DNA of 19,140 nt, taken from an uncultured Romboutsia sp. (GTDB lineage Bacteria; Bacillota; Clostridia; Peptostreptococcales; Peptostreptococcaceae). The position numbers and the translations under genes are program-made. Each line of letters begins with the position of its first letter. Position 1 is the first letter of the stretch. Location of the stretch: contig CALFLM010000005.1 of NCBI GenBank assembly GCA_937880075.1, positions 1-19,140 of the forward strand, given 5' to 3'. This document shows positions 1 through 6,074 of this stretch, one piece after another. The notes below the pieces were generated by a model that ran no database searches, was not told where the DNA came from, and saw nothing but the letters and a program-made list of their open reading frames with translations.

Positions 1-277
1 ATTAGGTATATTAAGGTATTCACAAAATAAAAAAATACAATTATCTAGATATAATAAAATATATGCATAATTGTATTTCATACTTTTCATTTTAATTTAA
101 TATTTTTTCAATTTTTTTATTGTTTAATTTTAAATAGTATATAGTTTTACCATCTATTTTATTTTTATTCATATACTATATAAAAATAATATTATAATAT
201 TTAAAGCTATAAATTTAATTAATTAAATTCCATCGTTTAATAATAATTTAAACTATTTAACTTATACTATTTTAATA
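1..277. other. AT-rich non-coding stretch
   Basis: No plausible gene is visible on either strand. The stretch is almost pure A+T with frequent stops. It holds an imperfectly placed inverted repeat (9-base arms at 134-142 and 171-179, spacer 28) that lacks a T-run and is probably a chance product of composition. It lies downstream of lrgB, so it may hold that transcript's 3' end, but no convincing intrinsic terminator is seen. Confidence 0.5.
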
Positions 278-967
278 TTATATAAGTTTTATTATTATAG
301 GTATTAAAATAACTGTAATTATTCCCGAAATACCTATAGATAGTCCACTCATTGCACCTTCAACTTCTCCCATTTCTAATGCTTTAGTAGTACCTAATGC
401 ATGTGCTGAAGTCCCGAGTGCTATTCCTTTTGCTACGGGATTATTTATTTTTCCTATCTTAAATACTATAGGCGATATAATAGCACCTAGTATTCCTGTT
501 AATATTATAGCTACTACTGTTATCGCTTCTAATCCATTTAATGTTTTTGTCAAAGATATCCCCATAGGCGTAGTTATCGACTTTGGTATTAATGAATTTA
601 TTATATCTACATCAGCATTAGTAAAGTGTCCTATTAATTTTATTGATATAAAAGATACTACTACTCCACAACTTATACCAATTAATATTTCTAGTAAGTA
701 TTTTTTAAATAAATCAAACTGCTTATACAAAGGCACCGCTAATACAATTGTTACAGGACTTAAAAAGAAGTTTATTCTATCCGCTCCTAATTTATAACTT
801 TCATAAGGAATTTTAGTTATACTTAAAAATAATATAATACCTAAAATAGCTATAAGCAATGGATTAAATATAGGCTTATTAGTTTTTTTCTGTATACATA
901 TTCCTATATTAAAAAATAATATTGTAAGTATTATTCCAAAAATTTCTGTATCAAATACATTATACAT
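278..967 (-). CDS. lrgB: LrgB/CidB family antiholin-like membrane protein
   Basis: This 229-residue polytopic membrane protein has the usual length for the LrgB family. Hydrophobic segments alternate with short loops along the whole chain. The family hallmark is near residues 128-150 (KSITTPMGIS followed by NGLEAIT), and there is a second conserved stretch, GTSAHALGTTKALEMGE. LrgB acts with LrgA in the cytoplasmic membrane; family members modulate murein hydrolase activity and cell lysis, and some act in export of small carboxylates. The ATG follows an AAGGAG motif at 976-981 that lies within the last codons of lrgA, and only two bases separate the genes, so the pair is co-transcribed and probably translationally coupled. 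The exact substrate or trigger here cannot be read from sequence. Confidence 0.9.
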   Translation of the reverse strand: MYNVFDTEIFGIILTILFFNIGICIQKKTNKPIFNPLLIAILGIILFLSITKIPYESYKLGADRINFFLSPVTIVLAVPLYKQFDLFKKYLLEILIGISCGVVVSFISIKLIGHFTNADVDIINSLIPKSITTPMGISLTKTLNGLEAITVVAIILTGILGAIISPIVFKIGKINNPVAKGIALGTSAHALGTTKALEMGEVEGAMSGLSIGISGIITVILIPIIIKLI

Positions 968-969
968 AA

Positions 970-1332
970 TTAATTCTCCTTAGTCTTTTTGTTTATCATA
1001 ATGTCAACTAATTTACCAGTTACATACATAACTAGAATAGTACTTATAAATATTGTAATTAATAATACAAATAAATTCTCTGATATAAGATCTAAGGATT
1101 TAATTAATGAAACTCCTGCTGGTATAAAAAATATAGCCATATTATCTAAAAAGAAATTACTTACTTCATTTATACGTTCTAATTTTATAACCTTAGCTTT
1201 AAGTAGTATAAATAATAATATCATTCCTATGATACTACCTGGGATAACAACTACACTTTGTATAAATGAGCTAATATATTCACCTAAAGCCCATAAACAT
1301 AATATTATTGCCAGTTGATTTAGTATTTTCAT
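970..1332 (-). CDS. lrgA: LrgA/CidA family holin-like protein
   Basis: This is a 120-residue, four-segment membrane protein with the family signature IPGSIIGMILLFILL near residues 30-45 and the typical FIPAGVSL loop. It is the holin-like partner of LrgB and should oligomerise in the cytoplasmic membrane. I place the start at the ATG at 1332 because AAGGAG lies six bases upstream; an in-frame ATG at 1356 would add eight residues but has no ribosome binding site. It is the first gene of a two-gene operon with lrgB. No LytSR-type two-component regulator, which often adjoins lrgAB, is present in the window. A short inverted repeat 93 bases upstream (1425-1439) could be a regulator site. Confidence 0.9.
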   Translation of the reverse strand: MKILNQLAIILCLWALGEYISSFIQSVVVIPGSIIGMILLFILLKAKVIKLERINEVSNFFLDNMAIFFIPAGVSLIKSLDLISENLFVLLITIFISTILVMYVTGKLVDIMINKKTKEN

Positions 1333-1424
1333 ATTTGTCTCCTTAAAAATTGTCATAATTTTAAAGCTAAACTTCCTATCAAATAAATAAGTATATTAAT
1401 CTTATTAATATTTTATTATTTTGT

Positions 1425-1439
1425 AGAGTATAGTACTCT
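1425..1439. promoter_or_regulatory. Inverted repeat upstream of lrgA
   Basis: Perfect six-base arms AGAGTA/TACTCT surround a three-base centre. The repeat lies between the stop of the TPR gene and the start of lrgA, both on the minus strand. No T-run follows it, so a terminator is unlikely. A possible -10 (TATACT, 1390-1395) lies downstream, which would place the repeat near -49, a position typical of an activator site. This is only suggestive. Confidence 0.25.
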
Positions 1440-1456
1440 TATTATTTAGTATTATT

Positions 1457-2884
1457 TTACTTTGATAAAATTTCTTTTACCTTTGAGTTATTATACATAC
1501 TCTCTGGAACTTCACTTCTCATTCCATAAAATGTATTTTTAGCATTTTCTAAATCACCATTTTCATAATACAACATTCCTAATTGATAAAAGGCATCATC
1601 ATAATATTGATCATCTTTATTATACGTATTTATATACTTTTTATAGTATTTTATTGCTTGATCATAATCTTTAGTTTTTTCGCTTAATAGTGCTATTTGG
1701 TATATTGATTCCGAAATATGTTTTTTAGTTTTTCCATTTTCAGTTACCTTCTTAAAATATGTTATAGCATCTGTATAATTTTTACTACCCTTTAACTCAA
1801 CTGCCTTTTGGTATAAATCTTCTTCACTAGCAACTAACATTTCTTGTTTCTTAGCTTCATCTAGTTGCTGATTTGTTTTATCTAATTCCTGATTTTTTTC
1901 ATTTAGTTGCTGATTTGTTTTATCTAATTTTTCAGAAGTTTCACTTAGCTGATTATCTATCTCTTCTATTTTCTCATCTTTTTTATTTAACTGAGCATTT
2001 AGATGTTCTATTTTATTTTTATTACTTATATAATAGGCTACCATACCAATTGCTAGGATAATTGCTATCACACAAATCATAATATTCATTTTAGTTTTAG
2101 TTTTAGTCTTTTTCTCAACAATCTCAGTTTCTTCGTCTTTACTATCGATTTTATTTTCAAATAAATGGTTATCTTTATCCACTTGTTCTAGTCTATCTAG
2201 GTAATATTCTTTCTTTTTTAAGTTACCAATTTTATCATAAAGTAGTGCCAATATAACATAAGGCTCTATCAAATCTGGATCTTCCTCTATAATATTATTT
2301 AAAATATGTATAGATTCTTGATTTAAATCTTCATTTATAAATCTTATGGAATGATTATATCTTCCTAAAAAAACTTTAAACTCATCTGAAGACAATATAT
2401 CAACATATTTTCTTGATAGTTCATTATTCCCATAACACATGGCCGTATAAAAACTTTCAAATGACTTTGAAAAATCACACTTTAAAAGTTTTAATAATCC
2501 TCTTAAATTTAAGATATCCGCGTCTTTTGGATTAAGTTCTAATGCTTTTTCTATGGTTTCTGTAGCTGTAGTAATATAATTTTTCCTTGCCAAATTTAAA
2601 GCTTCATTATAATTTTTGTAAGATTCTATTTTTAACTCCTTAGACGTATCCTCTGAGGAACTATTTAATGTATTTTGTAAATTAAGTATAGTTTCTTCTT
2701 TATAATTAGTAGTAACATAACTTTGCTTTAATGCTTTTAGAGTTTCATTGCTTTCTTCTTCATCTATATTAAAAAATGTTAGGTCTGATTTATATTCTTG
2801 TATTAAAGATATATCTAGACTCTTTTTATCCATCATTCTTATATCATTTATTATACTTTTACCTAAAATAATAATCTCCTCCAT
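1457..2884 (-). CDS. TPR / coiled-coil single-pass membrane protein
   Basis: This 475-residue protein is not a recognised family member. Visible parts in order: a helical N-terminal region with TPR-like units (about 90-240, including YNEALNLARKNY and ALELNPKDADILNLRGLL); a lysine-rich stretch and one membrane segment (267-287); a heptad coiled coil (291-347) containing two copies of LDKTNQQL; and C-terminal TPRs (about 356-460, such as NYTDAITYFKKV and DYDQAIKYYKKYI). Positive charge before the membrane segment suggests the N-terminus is cytoplasmic and the coiled coil and C-terminal TPRs are outside, resembling YbgF/CpoB-like scaffold proteins. It is third in a same-strand block with a PP2C phosphatase and another membrane TPR protein, but has its own candidate promoters. 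The start is uncertain: GGAGGAG lies just after, not before, the ATG at 2884. Confidence 0.7.
   Translation of the reverse strand: MEEIIILGKSIINDIRMMDKKSLDISLIQEYKSDLTFFNIDEEESNETLKALKQSYVTTNYKEETILNLQNTLNSSSEDTSKELKIESYKNYNEALNLARKNYITTATETIEKALELNPKDADILNLRGLLKLLKCDFSKSFESFYTAMCYGNNELSRKYVDILSSDEFKVFLGRYNHSIRFINEDLNQESIHILNNIIEEDPDLIEPYVILALLYDKIGNLKKKEYYLDRLEQVDKDNHLFENKIDSKDEETEIVEKKTKTKTKMNIMICVIAIILAIGMVAYYISNKNKIEHLNAQLNKKDEKIEEIDNQLSETSEKLDKTNQQLNEKNQELDKTNQQLDEAKKQEMLVASEEDLYQKAVELKGSKNYTDAITYFKKVTENGKTKKHISESIYQIALLSEKTKDYDQAIKYYKKYINTYNKDDQYYDDAFYQLGMLYYENGDLENAKNTFYGMRSEVPESMYNNSKVKEILSK
1863..1929 (-). repeat. 42-base-period direct repeat in coiled coil
   Basis: The same 25-base sequence occurs at 1863-1887 and 1905-1929, offset by exactly 42 bases. 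This equals 14 residues, or two heptads, and encodes LDKTNQQL twice. Because the period is a multiple of both three and seven, unit gain or loss would change coiled-coil length without breaking frame or heptad register. Confidence 0.8.
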
Positions 2885-2896
2885 TTCTATATAATT

Positions 2897-2925
2897 AAGA
2901 TATCACATTTACTATACCAAGTCAA
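2897..2925 (-). promoter_or_regulatory. Candidate sigma-A promoter(s) for TPR gene
   Basis: On the minus strand TTGACT (2920-2925) is followed after 17 bases by TATCTT (2897-2902), with a TG one base before it. An overlapping alternative is an extended -10, TGGTATAGT (2911-2919). The first choice would leave a leader of only about six bases before the ATG at 2884; the second about twenty. Confidence 0.45.
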
Positions 2926-2954
2926 AACTATACATTTTTTGATATTTTTCTATG

Positions 2955-2995
2955 CATAAAAATAAAATGACCTTAATTATTATAAAGGTCATTTT
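2955..2995 (-). terminator. Intrinsic terminator downstream of 463-aa gene
   Basis: Eleven-base perfect arms (2964-2974 and 2985-2995; AAAATGACCTT and its complement) enclose a ten-base loop, followed on the minus strand by TTTTATTTTTA-like sequence. It lies about 200 bases past the stop of the 3202-4593 gene and separates it from the next minus-strand gene. Confidence 0.75.
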
Positions 2996-3201
2996 GTATA
3001 AATCTTTATTTTATATTTCATTTTAATGATTGGTAATTTATTTCTCTTCAACTAAGATTAACTTATATATTATTAGAAGATGATACATATTCAGAAAGTG
3101 TATCCATTGTTCCAACTTCTACTATACATTGTTTTTGATTAATCTAATACACACCTTCTCATTAAACTAGCTTTAATTATTAAAGCCTGTTAGAAACATG
3201 C

Positions 3202-4593
3202 TTAATAAGCTTTTATTCCGTCATTATATACTGAATACACCTTTTCAGTGTACATATTAATAATATAGACTTCTTTTTTCTTAAATAGTCCTTTATTAAC
3301 AACTTTATAATAGTATATATCTCCTTCATTTTTTAGCTTTTTATCTACATCAACTTTATTATTTATATATTTATCTATTTTATCCTTTGATATACTTATA
3401 ATATTTTTATATTTATTTTGTTTTTCTTCTAATTTTTTCTCTAGTATAAATTGTGCCTTTTCTTCACTTATTGCAAATTGAATACTTCCATCTGATATAA
3501 CCCTAAAATATCCATCACTATAGTTAGTTTTATAATCCTTATTCAAATCTTTATAAGAATATATTTTTTTAGATTCTGCATCAATTAACACTTCATCTAT
3601 TAAAGTATCATGCTCATACACTTCTGTATAATAATACTTCTTATCATTTACCATCTGTTGAAATGAATTTATAGATAAGTTTTCTTTCTTCTTCTCACTT
3701 TTTTTAGCAATTAAATTCAGTATATCATCAGTAGTTAGCGTATACATAGATAAATTAGTTTGGTATTGTTTTTCTAGTTCTAATATAGTTTCATCATCTA
3801 TATAATATTCTTTAATATAATCTATATATTGTAGTGCTTCTTCATAATTTCCATTTTTATTAGCTTCCTTTGATTTTTCTATGTAGTAATTATACATAAG
3901 CTCTATACATTCTTTTTTATTCTTATTAGCTAATTCATAGTATTTTTTATCAACTTGTAAAACTTTATCATAAGAAGTTATAGCTTCATAATATTTTTTA
4001 TCAGCCTGATCCTTTAATGCAGATTTATATAGTTTTCTTGATTGATTTATTTCTTCTATATTATTTTTGTAAATGTCTAAGCTATTTGCCATACCATTTA
4101 TAATAGAAGCAGTATTTATATATGATATTGCGGTATCATATTTTACACTTTCTTCTTTATACATTTCATCTACTCTCTTTGCCTGATTTATTATCTTATT
4201 TAAATCTACATTTATATTTTCTAAGGCATTGATAGTATTTATAAGACCTATATATTGTTCTTTTGATATTTGTCCTACTATATATTTATCTCCACTATCA
4301 AGAAGTAACTTATTTATCTTTTTAGAAACTGATTTATTAAATCTATTCATTTTAGATTTTGAAAATTCTTTTTCCCAGTCTTCATAGTTATTAAGTGCAA
4401 TTGAATATTTTCTTTGTTCTATATTTTTAACAAAAATATTAGAATTTCTTGAAACACTTAACTCGTCACTACTTACTAAAAATATTATAGCTAAAACCAT
4501 AAATCCTAATATTGAAAGTGAAATTGTTATTATAGTCTTTTTCTTAGAATCTATAAAATCTATCCACTCGTCAAATTTTTCCTTAAGATTCAT
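3202..4593 (-). CDS. Membrane-anchored TPR-like protein with two PepSY-like modules
   Basis: The 463-residue product matches no named family I know. The first 19 residues are charged, residues 20-41 form one membrane segment, and the rest is probably extracytoplasmic. Residues 50-280 are helical and TPR-like (for example KKYYEAITSYDKVLQVD and NGNYEEALQYIDYIKEY). The C-terminal part seems duplicated: TTDDILNLIAKK ... YYYTEVYEHDT ... SKKIYSY (287-347) resembles ISEEKAQFILEKK ... YYYKVVNKGL ... EKVYSVY (375-456). Each copy has the helix-then-strands layout of PepSY-like domains; this is a visual judgement. AAAGGAA precedes the ATG, and an extended -10 lies upstream. The gene follows the PP2C phosphatase on the same strand, suggesting a shared pathway, perhaps sensing envelope or substrate state. 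Function unknown. Confidence 0.7.
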   Translation of the reverse strand: MNLKEKFDEWIDFIDSKKKTIITISLSILGFMVLAIIFLVSSDELSVSRNSNIFVKNIEQRKYSIALNNYEDWEKEFSKSKMNRFNKSVSKKINKLLLDSGDKYIVGQISKEQYIGLINTINALENINVDLNKIINQAKRVDEMYKEESVKYDTAISYINTASIINGMANSLDIYKNNIEEINQSRKLYKSALKDQADKKYYEAITSYDKVLQVDKKYYELANKNKKECIELMYNYYIEKSKEANKNGNYEEALQYIDYIKEYYIDDETILELEKQYQTNLSMYTLTTDDILNLIAKKSEKKKENLSINSFQQMVNDKKYYYTEVYEHDTLIDEVLIDAESKKIYSYKDLNKDYKTNYSDGYFRVISDGSIQFAISEEKAQFILEKKLEEKQNKYKNIISISKDKIDKYINNKVDVDKKLKNEGDIYYYKVVNKGLFKKKEVYIINMYTEKVYSVYNDGIKAY

Positions 4594-4646
4594 AAATTTT
4601 TTCCTTTCTTAAGCTTAATAATTTATTTAATTCAAACATTTATTAA

Positions 4647-4655
4647 ATTATAGCA
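4647..4655 (-). promoter_or_regulatory. Extended -10 promoter element
   Basis: Read on the minus strand this is TGCTATAAT, a consensus -10 with the TGn extension, placed 53 bases before the ATG at 4593. The -35 is poor (TGGTTA at a 17-base spacing), which extended -10 promoters tolerate. It would let the 463-residue gene be transcribed independently of the PP2C gene. Confidence 0.5.
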
Positions 4656-4728
4656 TATATATTCATTATTAACCAGATTCAGTAAGTAGTTATTTATTTT
4701 TTGGTAATATAAGTCTATTTCTGAAACT

Positions 4729-5484
4729 TTATACAATAAATACAATACTTATATCATCATGTGTTATATTTTTACTTATACTATTTAAATAATTAACATA
4801 CGTATTAAATAGCATAAATCTTGAAAAAATACTTTTATTATATTTCTGTAAAGTACTTTCTATACTGTTAAATAAATCAAACTTATTTTTAAATGCATTT
4901 GAATAACCATCTGTAAATAAAGCTATACTAATATTTTCTTTTTCTATTTTTTCTAACAAATACATCATATGTCTATACTCACCTTCTCGTCCCAAAGAAT
5001 CAACTGTTAAATTATTTCTATTATCTATTACACACTTATATTCATTTTTTCTTTTAAGTACTATATCTCCATCCCCTAATTTTAAATATAATATAAACTT
5101 ATCTGTTATTAAAACTGATAAAAGTGTTGTAGAATACTTCATATATTCTATTTTAAATACATTAGGATAATTTTTCTTATAGTGTTCTTCAACTAAAAAT
5201 TTCCATCTATTATCTATCTGCCTTTGAATTTCATAATTTATTAGCTTTTCTTCTAATTTCTCTACTTCCATATCAAACTTCTCGCTAAGAACATCTATTG
5301 ATGCTTCACATGCAAATCTAGCACCCTCTGAACTATGTTTAAAAAAAGTTGTACTGTGACCATCTGCAACTGAGCATATAATATATTTATCATCTTCTTT
5401 ATAATCAATATAGTCTTGAGATTTAGACCCTCTAACCAAGTTTTTATATCCTATTACACTATTTTTTATTATATTAAATTTCAT
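4729..5484 (-). CDS. PP2C-family serine/threonine phosphatase
   Basis: This 251-residue protein has the metal-binding motifs of bacterial PP2C (PPM) phosphatases: SQD at 22-24, CSVADGH at 37-43 with D41-G42, LKLGDGDIVL at 135-143, ALFTDGYSNAF at 188-198 (D192), and the terminal THDDISIVF at 241-249 (D243/D244). It is a single catalytic domain with no membrane segment, so it should remove phosphate from Ser/Thr residues in the cytoplasm using Mn or Mg. The ATG follows a very strong AGGAGGGGG. It looks closest to the stand-alone PP2C_2 group, often encoded beside protein kinases, FHA or vWA proteins. Here no kinase gene is in reach; instead two membrane TPR proteins follow on the same strand. 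Substrate unknown. Confidence 0.88.
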   Translation of the reverse strand: MKFNIIKNSVIGYKNLVRGSKSQDYIDYKEDDKYIICSVADGHSTTFFKHSSEGARFACEASIDVLSEKFDMEVEKLEEKLINYEIQRQIDNRWKFLVEEHYKKNYPNVFKIEYMKYSTTLLSVLITDKFILYLKLGDGDIVLKRKNEYKCVIDNRNNLTVDSLGREGEYRHMMYLLEKIEKENISIALFTDGYSNAFKNKFDLFNSIESTLQKYNKSIFSRFMLFNTYVNYLNSISKNITHDDISIVFIV

Positions 5485-5561
5485 TGTATCCCCCTCCTAC
5501 CTTTATAATTATTTTTTATTATAAAATTTTATAAATTATAACGTATTAAATAAAATTTTTA

Positions 5562-5602
5562 TTAAAAAAAGACACAGCATAATTATATTTAGCTGCGTCT
5601 TA
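5562..5602 (-). terminator. Intrinsic terminator after small membrane gene
   Basis: On the minus strand AAGACGCAGC pairs with GCTGTGTCTT (ten pairs, one G-U) around an AT-rich loop, then a run of Ts follows (5562-5568). The stem begins inside the TAA stop of the small membrane protein. It separates that gene from the PP2C gene, which therefore needs its own promoter. Confidence 0.85.
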
Positions 5603-5881
5603 AGATATTTTTCGTCTAGCTTTGGGCTGATATTCCACTTTTTTATTTGTTCTTACCATCTTACTCTTTACAGGCTTTTTAACCTTTTTAGAATAGAATA
5701 TTTTCTTACTATCAAATAAGGTTAATGCTACTGTAAATCCTGCTGTTAATATACCAAATAAAAGTAAATAAAAGTTTAATCTTATAAATATACCCATTAC
5801 TGCATTTATTATCATAAGTGTAAATATTAAAGAAAAACATATAATAGCTGACATAATAAGTATTTTACATACTTTTTTCAA
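5600..5881 (-). CDS. Small two-pass membrane protein, function unknown
   Basis: The product of about 93 residues has two adjacent hydrophobic segments (roughly residues 5-25 and 30-52) followed by a strongly basic tail (KKIFYSKKVKKPVKSKMVRTNKK and on to the end). By the positive-inside rule both termini should be cytoplasmic, with the basic tail available to bind RNA, DNA or acidic lipid; that is inference. I choose the TTG at 5881 because GGGGTGA lies about six bases upstream; an open frame continues to 5905 but without a ribosome binding site. The gene is transcribed divergently from the cotE-like gene and is closed by its own terminator. I do not recognise the family. Confidence 0.6.
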   Translation of the reverse strand: MKKVCKILIMSAIICFSLIFTLMIINAVMGIFIRLNFYLLLFGILTAGFTVALTLFDSKKIFYSKKVKKPVKSKMVRTNKKVEYQPKARRKIS

Positions 5882-6011
5882 TTCATTCACCCCATATACT
5901 AACAATTATTTACATAAATTATATTATTAAATATATCAAATTTAGTTAAATATTTCAATTATTATTGTTTTTTTTGTAAATTTTTTTTTAAATATAATTA
6001 TTCTATTGAGT

Positions 6012-6040
6012 AACAATACCACTTTATTATTAATACAATA
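6012..6040 (+). promoter_or_regulatory. Candidate sigma-K/E-type promoter of cotE-like gene
   Basis: AATACAATA at 6032-6040 matches the mother-cell sigma-K -10 pattern CATAnnnTA at all but the first base, and an AC pair typical of the loose sigma-K -35 sits at 6013-6014. Placement 35 bases before the GTG start is suitable. The match is weak in such AT-rich DNA, but mother-cell control fits a coat protein. Confidence 0.35.
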
Positions 6041-6074
6041 AAAATAGGTAAATTTTATATGAGGGGTGATTTAT

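Larger units (their letters stand above)
2885..3201. other. Intergenic region with promoter, terminator and an ORF scrap
   Basis: This 317-base gap lies between two minus-strand genes. It holds promoter candidates for the 475-residue TPR gene (2897-2925), an intrinsic terminator (2955-2995), and a small perfect stem at 3170-3186 with no T-run just after the upstream gene's stop. Between them (about 3063-3140, minus) is an open stretch that reads CIVEVGTMDTLSEYVSSSNN without a convincing start or ribosome binding site, possibly a gene remnant. Confidence 0.5.

Noticed and set aside
257..288. Stem AACTTATA/TATAAGTT around the lrgB stop, considered as a terminator
   Set aside because: Weak all-AT stem with a long loop and no T-run on the minus strand.
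989..1318. Open frame on the plus strand across lrgA (109 codons)
   Set aside because: It is the antisense shadow of a clear LrgA coding sequence; no ribosome binding site and no protein-like family features.
1857..1940. CRISPR-like repeat
   Set aside because: Only two 25-base copies, with a 17-base gap, encoded in frame as coiled-coil heptads; it is a protein repeat.
3170..3186. Perfect seven-pair stem just after the stop of the 463-aa gene, considered as its terminator
   Set aside because: No T-run follows on the minus strand; the hairpin at 2955-2995 is a far better terminator.
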